A stretch of 41,214 nucleotides of DNA from SAR324 cluster bacterium (GTDB lineage: Bacteria; SAR324; JACQKK01). Each line of letters opens with the position of its first letter. Within the stretch, counting starts at the first letter, position 1. The stretch spans positions 1 through 41,214 of the forward strand of contig JACZRV010000020.1 in NCBI GenBank assembly GCA_022574555.1. Direction: 5' to 3'. A program made the position numbers and the translations under genes. Below the pieces are notes generated by a model. The model was given only the letters and a program-made list of their open reading frames with translations, did no database searches and had not been told where the DNA came from. Below, piece by piece: positions 33,196 through 41,214 of this stretch.

Positions 33196-33333
33196 TTCGG
33201 GTGCAGAGTCGAGACCCCTGCCAAGGATTTCAGATGGGCAGCGACCCTTTGGCCGCCGCAGGTAACGAATCACCCGGCGATTAATCCGCGGCGAAATCCC
33301 CCGGCTCCCGCCTGAGGTATTGCGCTACTTAGC

Positions 33334-34404
33334 TTACTTGGCCGCGTACTTGGCCACCTGATCCAAGGCGAATTGGAGAATCTCGCTGCCGCGCAGGCCC
33401 TTGGCATCCGTCTCGGCAGCCCACTCGTTCCAGATCGCCTCCGCCTTGGCCAGCATTTTTTCCCGCTCCGCCTTGGGGAAAGGGACGATCTCCAGCCGCT
33501 CGCGGAAGATGGGCAGCCACTTCTTGTCCCCTTCCTCATAGGCCCGGATCATTGCCTGGATGCCTTGCTCCCGGATTTTGGGTAGAACGGCTTGAATCTT
33601 GTCGGGCAGGGCATTCCAGGCATCGAGGGAGACCCCGGCGATGCAGCCGAATCCGCTCATGGCGACCCCGTCGGTAACGTACTTGGAAACCTCGTGAAGG
33701 CGGAAGGCCCCGAACGAGTCGGTCCAGGGAAAACCCACCACATCCACGGTTCCCCGATCCAAGGCGGTATAGGCTTCGGGCGCGGTGACCATCGTGGGCA
33801 CCCCGCCGAATTCCTTCAGCAAAAGGGAATTCCCGCCCGAAATGCGCACCCGCACGCCGGCGAAATCCGCCGCCGTGGCTATACGGCGATTGCCCATGAA
33901 CTCGTAGCGCGACAACAGAGCCAGCATCAAATACTTGGTGTTCCAGCCCCTCGCGAACTCTTCCTCGATCAGGGGATGCCGGAAAACGGCGTCCATGATC
34001 CGCGCATTGGGCTCGATGTTCTCGGTGAGTAAAAAGGGCAACTCCAATACCTGGGCCAGGGGGGTCTTGGCGGGGTGATACCCGACGCAGACGTGGGCGC
34101 CTTCAATCAACCCAATCCTGATGGATTCCAAATGCTCCTTGGGTGGAGCCAGCGCACCGGCGTAATGGATCGTGATTTCGAAGTCGCCACCGCCGGCTTC
34201 CTCCATCACCTTCTTGGCATACTCGATTCCGCTGGTGAATGCCCGTGGCGGGCCCCAAACCGAATAATGCCATTTGATCTTCACCCTGGGCGCCACGGTT
34301 TCCGGCGCCGGCTGGGAAGGTTCCCTGAACAGATAGGCGGCCACGGCGATAGCGGCCACGACGGCCAACGCACCTATTACTTTGACTCGGGTCGAACGAA
34401 ACAT
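33334..34404 (-). CDS. dctP: TRAP transporter substrate-binding protein, DctP-type
   Basis: This 356-residue protein has an N-terminal hydrophobic leader or anchor (residues 9-26). Family landmarks are the KVMEEAGGGDFEITIHYAGAL strand, LELPFLLTENIEP, the ligand-carboxylate Arg in GVRVRISGGN (about 170-178) and GVPTMVTAPEAYTALDRGTVDVVGFPW. AAGGAG lies 6 bp before the ATG. It is the first gene of a minus-strand operon with dctQ and dctM. The ligand is an organic acid that cannot be named from sequence. Confidence 0.9.
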   Translation of the reverse strand: MFRSTRVKVIGALAVVAAIAVAAYLFREPSQPAPETVAPRVKIKWHYSVWGPPRAFTSGIEYAKKVMEEAGGGDFEITIHYAGALAPPKEHLESIRIGLIEGAHVCVGYHPAKTPLAQVLELPFLLTENIEPNARIMDAVFRHPLIEEEFARGWNTKYLMLALLSRYEFMGNRRIATAADFAGVRVRISGGNSLLLKEFGGVPTMVTAPEAYTALDRGTVDVVGFPWTDSFGAFRLHEVSKYVTDGVAMSGFGCIAGVSLDAWNALPDKIQAVLPKIREQGIQAMIRAYEEGDKKWLPIFRERLEIVPFPKAEREKMLAKAEAIWNEWAAETDAKGLRGSEILQFALDQVAKYAAK

Positions 34405-34749
34405 CGGCTCCTTGCTGTTCCCGAAGGTGGGATCATTTTCCCGCGCCGTTGGCTATTTGAAGGCCGGATCGGGCTGCGGCTGTTCGCGGCCAACGGTTGG
34501 GTTTCCCCGGCGCCTTTGAAACACGATTGACCCGAATTGTCAAAATGCGCGGCCGGCGATTCCAGTGGCCGTTAGGGTAGGGCCCCCTCGAACGTCTGGG
34601 GCGGCACCCCGTTCGCCTGTGGCCGGCCGATGTGATATGGGTCGATCGGCGCGGCCCGAGCCGCCCAACCTCTGACCGAAATACCGCCACCACGCGACGT
34701 GCGGGCCGCACCCCACCACTCTAGGCCCACCATTCATAGGAGAAAGGCG

Positions 34750-35556
34750 ATGACCGATTACAGTTCCTATACCCACCTGCTTTTCGAGAGGAAGCCCAAC
34801 GGCGTGCTTCTGATCACCATCAACCGTCCAGAGGTGATGAACGCCACCAACGCCGCGCTCCACAATCAGCTTTCCCGGATATGGCTGGACATCGGCGCCG
34901 ATGAGGAAACGCGAGTCGTGGTCATCACCGGAGCGGGCAAGGCTTTTTCGGCGGGGGGCGATCTGGATCTGATCGAGTCGTACGGCCGCAACCTCAATAC
35001 CATCGCCGCGGTGATGAAGGAGGCCTCCGACATCGTCTATAACCTCATGAACCTGGACAAACCGGTAATCTCGGCCATCAACGGCGTGGCCGTAGGCGCC
35101 GGGCTGGCGGTGGCTCTGATGGCCGATATCAGCATCATCTCGGAAACCGCCCGGCTCACCGATGGCCACCTGCGGCTGGGCGTCGGGGCGGGCGACCATG
35201 CCATGATCATCTGGCCCCTGCTCTGCGGTATGGCCAAGGCCAAATATTATCTGCTCACCTCCGAGTTCCTCGACGGCAAGGAGGCCGAACGGATCGGCCT
35301 GGTGAGCCTGTGCGTACCGGCTGATGAGCTCATGACCAAGGCCATGGCCGTCGCGGAAAATCTGGCGACAGGGTCCCAATTGGCCATTCGCTGGTCCAAG
35401 CGGGCGCTCAACAACTGGCTGCGCATGGCCGGTCCCATCTTCGATAATTCCCTGGCCCTGGAAATGCTGGGTTTCTTCTCCGACGACGTGGACGAAGGGC
35501 TGCGCGCCATCCGCGAAAAACGGCCCGCGAATTTTCCTTCAGCGCCGAGAACCTGA
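34750..35556 (+). CDS. Enoyl-CoA hydratase/isomerase family protein
   Basis: This 268-residue crotonase has both oxyanion-hole segments: [15 protein letters not shown] (61-75) and [21 protein letters not shown] (109-129). The usual second catalytic Glu region reads [18 protein letters not shown] (139-156), with Asp instead of Glu, as in the crotonase group with H-x-R-x-G-x-x-A-G-D. The start has AGGAG about 8 bp upstream. It acts on a CoA thioester, as hydratase or isomerase. It is divergent from the TRAP operon and may process the acid imported by it. Confidence 0.88.
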   Translation: MTDYSSYTHLLFERKPNGVLLITINRPEVMNATNAALHNQLSRIWLDIGADEETRVVVITGAGKAFSAGGDLDLIESYGRNLNTIAAVMKEASDIVYNLMNLDKPVISAINGVAVGAGLAVALMADISIISETARLTDGHLRLGVGAGDHAMIIWPLLCGMAKAKYYLLTSEFLDGKEAERIGLVSLCVPADELMTKAMAVAENLATGSQLAIRWSKRALNNWLRMAGPIFDNSLALEMLGFFSDDVDEGLRAIREKRPANFPSAPRT

Positions 35557-35678
35557 GGCGGCGACTCCGGGCGGAAACCCTGGACGGCAACCCCGAACGG
35601 CACGGTACCACGCCGCCGGAGTCAATGACGAGTGTGACGGGGTGATTGGCCGGGATGCTTGCCTACGGAATTTCTCGC

Positions 35679-35863
35679 CTATGAAATCTTGTAAGTGAGT
35701 CCGAATTCGTTGACACCGGCGAACTTGCCCAGCCCTGGGGCGGGATAGGGGGTGGACTTGTACCAACCGCCGCCAGCTATTCCGTTGAATTTTCCCGTTC
35801 CGCCGATCCAGACGAATGTGCCTTTACCGCCTTCGCCCAAAAATCCCCCGGCCGACTGAGGAG
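35679..35863 (-). pseudogene. C-terminal remnant of a secreted beta-strand-rich protein
   Basis: On the minus strand an open frame reads GFLGEGGKGTFVWIGGTGKF from 35846 and then NGIAGGGWYKSTPYPAPGLG, ending FGLTYKIS at a TAG (35679-35681). The G-T-G-K-F-x-G-I-x-G-G-G pattern is like the end of small secreted beta-barrel proteins. No start or N-terminal part is present. The frame is lost exactly where the AT-rich plus-strand gene begins, so the parent gene seems to have been cut by that insertion. Confidence 0.5.
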
Positions 35864-35870
35864 GCGTGTT

Positions 35871-36671
35871 TTGACCAATTTAAAAATTCTAATTTTATTT
35901 ACTCTTACATTGACATATCTTGGTGCATGTACAGACGATAATATAGTCGATAACATAGACAAAGAAATCGACGAAAATATCAATGCTTCGAGTACTTGCC
36001 GAACAACGGACACGCCAGCCACGGTCAGCGAAATTAATATCACCACTCCACCGGAAGGCGTACAGACACAAATTGTCGGCTACTACGCGGTCACCAAGTA
36101 CTTGCAGGTTGTATCTCCACAGATGCATATTTTCGGCACCAGTAATGTCTCTGATTGGATGATGGTTCGTGCCCATGAAATGGCCGAAAATATTGTGAGT
36201 TCCATTAAAACCAAAGCACGAAGGAAAAAGTTTGCAGGTCACCATATATTCGTGATCACCGATGTTGACCCTATTGTTCCTGGCGGCGTACCTGGGCAGA
36301 GAAATACCGGAAATTCTCTCTACACGATTATTAATCAAGTCCTTGTCTGCTCGTCCACTGTCGACTCGATTCGTCCCGAATCCGCCCCTGTCTTTCGATC
36401 TTGGGATACCCCCATTCACGAATTTGGCCATGCCATAGAACTAGCTCTCGGTCTTAGAGACACAACAGTGTCTCTACATAAAGATAAGAATCCCAACTTT
36501 GACGCGAACGTAAGTAGTGAATACTTTGCATGGGCCAGTGAAAATTGGTTCGATGCCCGTATCACGGGTACATGTGGCGTTGATGCTATGGATAAGTTCG
36601 AGGGAGATTATTTTTTTACTATCTTCTCGGGGGAGAGTATCTGGAAACCCACTTGTGCAGGCCGGCCATAA
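35871..36671 (+). CDS. Lipoprotein zinc metalloprotease-like protein
   Basis: Starts at TTG 35871, supported by GAGGAGG at 35859-35865. The 266-residue product has a lipoprotein signal (LTYLGAC, C20). The zinc motif H-E-F-G-H is at 183-187 in WDTPIHEFGHAIELALG, and a downstream SSEYFAWASENWFDA (216-229) offers the third Glu ligand. This spacing is like gluzincin-type or lethal-factor-like peptidases, but the family is not certain. Four Cys in the mature part could pair. The gene is much more AT-rich than its neighbours and lies inside a gene remnant, so it was probably acquired. Confidence 0.65.
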   Translation: MTNLKILILFTLTLTYLGACTDDNIVDNIDKEIDENINASSTCRTTDTPATVSEINITTPPEGVQTQIVGYYAVTKYLQVVSPQMHIFGTSNVSDWMMVRAHEMAENIVSSIKTKARRKKFAGHHIFVITDVDPIVPGGVPGQRNTGNSLYTIINQVLVCSSTVDSIRPESAPVFRSWDTPIHEFGHAIELALGLRDTTVSLHKDKNPNFDANVSSEYFAWASENWFDARITGTCGVDAMDKFEGDYFFTIFSGESIWKPTCAGRP

Positions 36672-36743
36672 TCGGAGGTACTTGGAAGCCTTATTTATTA
36701 TTGCCTCCGGCGGGAAGAAGACTCCGTCCCCCTTTACCCCCTG

Positions 36744-36763
36744 CAAGGGAGCTGGTTCCCTTG
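36744..36763 (+). terminator. Possible weak terminator after the metalloprotease gene
   Basis: CAAGGGA (36744-36750) and TCCCTTG (36757-36763) form a 7-bp stem with a 6-base loop, about 70 bp after the stop codon. No clear T-run follows. The rest of 36672-37148 holds no supportable gene. Confidence 0.35.
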
Positions 36764-37148
36764 ACCCTCTATAGATTTCTAAATCAATGGCTTAGACTTA
36801 CGTCAACACAAGATCAGAACCCTGTGCTCAAACCGCTTTGCTGTATTTTTCCCGGACGTCAGCCACGGCGGCACCGATGGCCCCCACGTCGCGCACCAAT
36901 TCCGCCAGGACCAAGTGTTCCCCGTATTTCCGCGGTAGAATCCGAGCCTTTACCGCCGTCGACGATCCTTTTTACGGCGCAACTTCGCATAGGTGAAGGC
37001 GGCGCGGACATCCGGCCCCTTTCCCGGGCCGATATCCCACGACGGAGCGCCGTGCTAAGTATGAGCGGGGGGTTGGCCCCCTGCAATCGGCTGCCCGCGG
37101 TGCCATACCTGCGGCGCCACGCCTGCGGACGGCGCATTCAATCTTGAG

Positions 37149-38981
37149 GTGACCTTGGACTGGCAAGCCTGGACGACCCTTGCCGTATTGCTGATGGTGG
37201 TGGGGGGATTGGTGGCGACCCGTCTGCCGCCCGATGTCATTCTGCTTGGCGGTTTGACCCTGCTTCTGGTCGTCGGCGTTATCACTCCGGCACAGGCGCT
37301 GATGGGGCTGGCCAATCCGGGCATGGTCACGGTGGGGGTGCTGTTCATCATCGTGGCGGCCATGCGCGAAACCGGGGCCATCGAGCGAATTTCCCGCGTG
37401 TGGGGGGGGGCACCCCGCTCCCTGCCATTGACCCTATTGCGGATCATGGTGCCGGTAGCCGGCATGAGCGCGTTTCTCAACAACACCCCGGTCGTGGCCA
37501 TGCTCATTCCCGCCATAGGGGGCTGGGCCAAGAAGCATCGCATCTCGGTGTCCAAGCTTTTCATCCCCATGAGTTACGCCGCCATCCTGGGCGGCACGTG
37601 CACGCTGATCGGCACCAGCACCAATCTGGTCGTCAACGGACTACTGATCAGTGCAGCCACCGACGCTGCCCGCATAGGGAGCGCCGGCGGGGTGTTCGAG
37701 AAGTCGCTTCCGGTGCAGGGGCTGGGGATGTTCTCCATCACCTGGGTCGGTCTGCCCTGCACGGTGATCGGTCTGGCTTACCTGTACCTCTTCGGGCGGT
37801 GGCTGCTGCCCGAACGGCGTCCGGCCATCAGCGAGCTCGACGATCCGCGTGAATACTCGCTGGAAATGGTGGTGCAGCCGGGCAGTCCGCTGGTGGGGCA
37901 GACCATCGAAGAGGCCGGACTGCGCCACCTTCCCGGCACTTACCTGATGGAAATCGACCGGCAGGGCCAGGCGATGCTGGCCGTGGGACCCGACGAGCGG
38001 CTGGCCGCCAATGACCACCTGGTCTTTGTGGGCATCGTCGATTCGATGGTCGATCTACAGAAGATCCGCGGGCTGGCCCCGGCCACCGATCAGGTGTTCA
38101 AGCTCGATGCCCCCCGCAGCCGGCGCAGCCTGATCGAGGCGGTGGTCTCCAATACCTGCCCGCTCATCGGCCGCAGCGTACGCGAGGGGCGATTCCGCTC
38201 GGTGTACAACGCGGCCATCATCGCCGTGGCCCGCAGCGGACAACGGCTGAGGACGAAGATCGGCGACGTCATATTACAACCGGGCGATACCCTGCTGCTG
38301 GAAGCCCACCGCGGATTTGCCGATCAGATGCGCAATTCGCGGGATTTCTTCCTCATCAGCCAGCTCGAGGAGTCCGCCACGCCGCGGCATGAGCGGGCCT
38401 GGATCGCTATGACCATCTTGGCAGGCATGGTGGGTGTGGTCGCGGCGGGCCTGTTGGCCCTGCTCCCCGCCGCCATGTTGGCCGCGGGTCTGATGCTGAT
38501 CACTCGCTGCGTGGCGCCCACGGTGGCCCGGCGCAGTGTCGATTGGCAGGTGCTGCTGGTGATCGCCGCGGCGCTGGGTCTGGGGCAGGCCATCGAGACG
38601 ACCGGGTTGGCCAAAAACTTTGCCGCCACTCTGATCGGGGCCGTGGGCGACAATCCGTGGATCGTGCTGGCCCTGATCTATCTGCTGACCAACGTGTTTA
38701 CCGAGCTGATCACCAACAACGCCGCCGCTGTCTTGATATTTCCCATCGGATTGGCCGCCGCCGCGGACCTGGGGGTCAGCTTCACGCCCTTCGCCATGGC
38801 CATCATGGTCGGCGCCTCGGCCAGCTTCGCCACGCCCATGGGCTACCAGACCAACCTGATGATCTACGGGCCGGGGGGCTACCGCTACAGCGATTATCTG
38901 CGCATCGGCTTGCCTCTCAACGTGCTCGTGGGCATCACCACCGTGCTCCTGGCGCCCCTGGTCTGGCCCTTTAGCGGGTAA
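37149..38981 (+). CDS. SLC13/DASS-type permease with two TrkA-C domains
   Basis: This 610-residue sodium- or proton-coupled anion carrier has an N-terminal membrane half with SAFLNNTPVVAMLIP (about 107-121) and GGTCTLIGTSTNLVVNG (about 144-160). Two cytosolic TrkA-C domains follow, at about 228-310 and 320-405. The C-terminal membrane half has TELITNNAAAVLIFPIG and SFATPMGYQTNLMIYGPGGY. The paired N-N-T/N-N-A and S-T-N-L/Q-T-N-L hairpins mark this family. Likely cargo is sulfate or a dicarboxylate. The GTG start at 37149 has a modest GAG upstream. A run of nine G at 37402-37410 lies in the coding sequence. Confidence 0.88.
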   Translation: MTLDWQAWTTLAVLLMVVGGLVATRLPPDVILLGGLTLLLVVGVITPAQALMGLANPGMVTVGVLFIIVAAMRETGAIERISRVWGGAPRSLPLTLLRIMVPVAGMSAFLNNTPVVAMLIPAIGGWAKKHRISVSKLFIPMSYAAILGGTCTLIGTSTNLVVNGLLISAATDAARIGSAGGVFEKSLPVQGLGMFSITWVGLPCTVIGLAYLYLFGRWLLPERRPAISELDDPREYSLEMVVQPGSPLVGQTIEEAGLRHLPGTYLMEIDRQGQAMLAVGPDERLAANDHLVFVGIVDSMVDLQKIRGLAPATDQVFKLDAPRSRRSLIEAVVSNTCPLIGRSVREGRFRSVYNAAIIAVARSGQRLRTKIGDVILQPGDTLLLEAHRGFADQMRNSRDFFLISQLEESATPRHERAWIAMTILAGMVGVVAAGLLALLPAAMLAAGLMLITRCVAPTVARRSVDWQVLLVIAAALGLGQAIETTGLAKNFAATLIGAVGDNPWIVLALIYLLTNVFTELITNNAAAVLIFPIGLAAAADLGVSFTPFAMAIMVGASASFATPMGYQTNLMIYGPGGYRYSDYLRIGLPLNVLVGITTVLLAPLVWPFSG

Positions 38982-39242
38982 AGATACCCACCTCCGACCC
39001 CCACCGCGAGTCCGCCAACGCCCACCGCGAGCCGGTTCCTGCTGGTGGGAGCGCCATCGCTCCGGCAGAGCGGCAGGATCGGCGGGTCCGATTGTGAGCC
39101 AGCGGATCGGATCGACAGCGAAACCCAGCGACGGAAAATGTGGTACAAGGCGGGTGCCGATGGGGGTCGCAGCGGAAACGCGCCACCGGCCCTTGGTCAA
39201 GGATCGCAGGATACACGGGAACAACGCACCGGAGGAGCCGGA

Positions 39243-40232
39243 TTGAAAAAGATGCGCGCCGCGCGGATGGTGGAATTGGGCCGCATGGCCTGCGAGGAGA
39301 TTACCGTCCCCCCTCCGCAGCCGGGCGAATTGCTGGTGCGCAACGATCTGTCGGCCATCTGCGGCAGCGACCTGCACATAATTTTTCTTGGCGTCATGCC
39401 CAGGCACGATGGACCGCCCCATGGCTGGCCCGGCCACGAGGGCGTGGGGGAGGTCGTCGAAAGCCGCGACGAGAATTTCAAACCTGGCGACCTGGTGCTC
39501 ACCTGCCCCAGCGGTCCTCTTGCACGCTGCTTCGCCGACTTCCAGACGATCCCGGGCGCCATGTGCCTTAAGCTGCCCGCCTACGACGGCCCTGTGGAGC
39601 ACCTGCTGATGGCGCAGCAGTTCGGCACGACCATCTTCGCCCTGCGGCGGGGCAATTTCGATTTCACCGGCAAGACGGTGATGGTGATGGGTCAGGGTTC
39701 CGCGGGGTGCTTCTTCGCCTACCAGGCCAAGCGTTACGGGGCGGCCAAGGTCATCGTGTCCGACCTTTCCGAGATGCGGTTGGCCCAGGCCCGCGTCACC
39801 GGCGCCGATGTGGCGGTAAAGGCCGATGCCTCGGGCGAAAACGTCAAGGCGGCGGTGATGGATCACACCGCAGGCGAAGGGGTCGATATCCTCATCGAGG
39901 CCGTGGGGCGATCCGACGCGCTGCTGCAATCGGTTGATCTCGTCCGCTCCGGTGCGGATCTGGTCTACTTCGGCATTCCCGAGACATCGGAGCCGGTGCC
40001 GTACAACTTTCACGATTTCTTCCGCAAGAAGCTACGGGCCTATGCGGTTCACGGCACCCAGTTCGAGCCAGGCCTGGTCTCGTTCAAAACCGCGCTGAAC
40101 TGGATCGCCAACAAGGAGATCGACGTCAGCGGTCTGATCAGCCACCGTATCTCCATCGAGCGGATCGACGAGGCCATGCACGTGGCCAACGATCCCATCG
40201 ATTCCGCCCGCAAGGTCACCATCACCTTCTGA
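39243..40232 (+). CDS. Zinc-type medium-chain dehydrogenase
   Basis: The TTG at 39243 is chosen because GGAGGAG (39231-39237) lies 5 bp upstream; an ATG nine bases later is possible. The 329-residue product has the catalytic-zinc Cys in SAICGSDLH (C40), GHEG (64-67) and a Rossmann motif GQGSAG (150-155). The four-Cys structural zinc lobe expected around residues 90-110 is missing; only isolated Cys remain. It would oxidise or reduce an alcohol or polyol with NAD(P). It lies between the carrier and the ThDP enzyme on the same strand. Confidence 0.85.
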   Translation: MKKMRAARMVELGRMACEEITVPPPQPGELLVRNDLSAICGSDLHIIFLGVMPRHDGPPHGWPGHEGVGEVVESRDENFKPGDLVLTCPSGPLARCFADFQTIPGAMCLKLPAYDGPVEHLLMAQQFGTTIFALRRGNFDFTGKTVMVMGQGSAGCFFAYQAKRYGAAKVIVSDLSEMRLAQARVTGADVAVKADASGENVKAAVMDHTAGEGVDILIEAVGRSDALLQSVDLVRSGADLVYFGIPETSEPVPYNFHDFFRKKLRAYAVHGTQFEPGLVSFKTALNWIANKEIDVSGLISHRISIERIDEAMHVANDPIDSARKVTITF

Positions 40233-40321
40233 TGGCCCGCCTGCTGATCGGATCGTTCGCTACCATTCGGGCGGGAGAGGACCGGGGAGGGGAAACGCCG
40301 TTGCTCCCTCCCTTGCGCAGC

Positions 40322-40342
40322 GGGGGAGGGCCGGGGAGGGGG
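40322..40342 (+). promoter_or_regulatory. G-quadruplex-like tract in the leader of the ThDP gene
   Basis: Four G-tracts (5, 3, 4 and 5 G) separated by loops of 1, 2 and 1 bases end 23 bp before the start codon at 40366. The C-rich CTCCCTCCC 25 bp upstream can pair with part of the tract, so a hairpin and a quadruplex would compete. It is part of a repetitive G-rich intergenic segment (40275-40342) in which a similar GGCCGGGGAGGGG stretch recurs. Confidence 0.5.
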
Positions 40343-40365
40343 AAAGAAATAATGGAGACCCATCC

Positions 40366-41214
40366 ATGCCACCAATGACCGGCGCCGCAGCGATCGTGCA
40401 GTCCTTGCTGGCCCACGGGGTGCACACCGTGTTCGGGCTGCCCGGGATTCAGCTCGACCCCCTGTTCAACGCCTTCTTCGACGCCGGCGATGGCATCCGG
40501 TTCATCCACACCCGCCACGAGCAGGGGGCCGCATACATGGCGTGGGGTTACAGTGCCGCCTCGGGCGGTGTGGGGTGCTACGCGGTGGTGCCTGGGCCGG
40601 GCTTCCTGAACACATCGGCGGCCTTATCCACCGCCTATGCCACCAACTCCAAGGTGCTCTGCCTGACGGGACAGATTCCCTCCGCCTACATCGGACGGGG
40701 GACGGGGTTGCTGCACGAGATTCCGGATCAGCTCGCCGTGATGCGCTCTCTGACCAAGTGGGCCGATCGCATGGAGTCCCCTGCCCAAGTGCCGGTCAAG
40801 GTGGCCGAGGCATTTCGGCAGCTCCATACGGGCCGCCCGCGGCCGGTGGCCCTGGAAATGGCGCCCGACGTGATGGCCCGCGAGGACGAAATAGAATTGC
40901 AGCCGCCGCAAACCTCGTACGAGAACCCGCCCGTGGATGCGGATGCCATCGGACGGGCGGCGCAATTGCTGGGCAGGGCCCAATCGCCCCTGATCTTCGT
41001 GGGCGGAGGCGCCCAGGGGGCGACGGAGGAAATCGCGATCCTCGCCGAGATGCTGCAGGCGCCGGTGATCGAAAGCTTAAGTGGGCGCGGTGTATTGTCC
41101 AGCCGCCACTATCTGAGCCACACCATGCCGGCGGGACACCGCCTGTGGCCCGATGCGGATGTGGTGCTCGCCGTGGGCACACGCCTGCTCTTTCCACAGA
41201 TACACTGGGGCACC
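40366..41214 (+). CDS. ThDP-dependent enzyme, acetolactate synthase-like, 3' end beyond window
   Basis: The frame from ATG 40366 is open to the window end (283 codons). It begins MPPMTGAAAIVQSLLAHGVH, then TVFGLPGIQLDPLFNAF, and RHEQGAAYMAWGYSAASG with the ThDP-activating Glu. VVPGPGFLNTSAALSTAYATNSKVL, LTGQIPS and the second-domain start AAQLLGRAQSPLIFVGGGA are typical of the acetolactate synthase/benzoylformate decarboxylase group. It would decarboxylate or join 2-oxo acids. The C-terminal cofactor domain is outside, so the exact reaction is open. GGAG lies about 10 bp upstream. Confidence 0.85.
   Translation, partial: MPPMTGAAAIVQSLLAHGVHTVFGLPGIQLDPLFNAFFDAGDGIRFIHTRHEQGAAYMAWGYSAASGGVGCYAVVPGPGFLNTSAALSTAYATNSKVLCLTGQIPSAYIGRGTGLLHEIPDQLAVMRSLTKWADRMESPAQVPVKVAEAFRQLHTGRPRPVALEMAPDVMAREDEIELQPPQTSYENPPVDADAIGRAAQLLGRAQSPLIFVGGGAQGATEEIAILAEMLQAPVIESLSGRGVLSSRHYLSHTMPAGHRLWPDADVVLAVGTRLLFPQIHWGT

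Noticed and set aside
36828..36975. Short minus-strand frame reading ARILPRKYGEHLVLAEL and ending EKYSKAV at a stop, possibly a gene remnant
   Set aside because: Looks protein-like, but an in-frame stop precedes it, no start is present and no family is recognised; too weak to list.
38274..40013. 579-codon minus-strand frame across the SLC13 and dehydrogenase genes
   Set aside because: It spans two well-supported genes and the gap between them, and its composition is His/Gly/Gln/Arg-rich shadow coding.
1..41214. tRNA, rRNA, CRISPR arrays, integrase or attachment sites
   Set aside because: Looked for cloverleaf ends, regular repeat-spacer spacing and tyrosine recombinase motifs; none was found by eye.

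Overview
The window is about 41 kb of mostly GC-rich bacterial DNA. It looks like an accessory region of catabolic and transport genes, not a core or phage region. The mix of a TRAP carrier, a Liv-type ABC carrier, a PAS-histidine kinase-receiver protein, a NosL-like lipoprotein and IS1380/IS4-type insertion sequences fits a proteobacterium-like Gram-negative organism. Desulfobacterota (former Deltaproteobacteria) is my tentative guess, but no marker gene in the window proves it. AT-rich islands at about 5.6-6.65 kb, 28.6-30.5 kb and 35.87-36.85 kb look like later additions.

Layout. 1-2174: the end of an IS1380-like transposase gene, abutted by an IS4-like element with 20-bp terminal inverted repeats whose transposase has two frameshifts. 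2358-5556 (+): binding protein and two permeases of a polyamine/opine-type ABC importer. 5603-6485 (-): two AT-rich genes of unknown function. 6685-15323 (-), read right to left: hydantoinase/oxoprolinase subunits HyuA and HyuB, a giant flotillin-like SPFH protein, and the ATPase of the ABC importer. 15641-16308: an XRE repressor, a translationally coupled 39-codon ORF, and a palindromic operator inside a promoter that points the other way. 16535-18497 (+): a hybrid histidine kinase whose upstream PAS copy has decayed. 19075-23512 (+): a small membrane protein, an isochorismatase-family amidase, a small protein homologous to the N-terminal extension of HyuB, a carbon-nitrogen hydrolase and a NosL-like lipoprotein. 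23722-28502 (+): a complete Liv-type ABC importer. 28573-34404 (-): a TRAP carrier (DctP, DctQ, DctM) followed by a membrane-anchored sulfatase-superfamily protein. 34750-35556 (+): a crotonase. 35679-36671: a gene remnant interrupted by an AT-rich lipoprotein metalloprotease. 37149-41214 (+): an SLC13-type carrier, a zinc-type dehydrogenase and the start of a ThDP enzyme.

How it may work together. HyuA/HyuB open hydantoin-like rings, and the isochorismatase-family and nitrilase-family enzymes could cleave the carbamoyl products. ABC importers for cationic or amino-acid-like substrates flank these genes. N-methylhydantoin to N-carbamoylsarcosine to sarcosine is one pathway that would use exactly these families, but the sequence does not fix the substrate.

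The most unusual parts are two. First, a roughly 150-residue module (short amphipathic N-terminal segment plus a compact domain with a Rad52-like pattern) is fused to HyuB and also occurs as a free protein 7.4 kb away beside the other hydrolases. Second, the flotillin-like protein in the hyuAB gene string is enlarged by an internal 200-residue duplication built on seven 29-residue repeats. Together they suggest an enzyme set tethered to a membrane scaffold, which is a hypothesis only.
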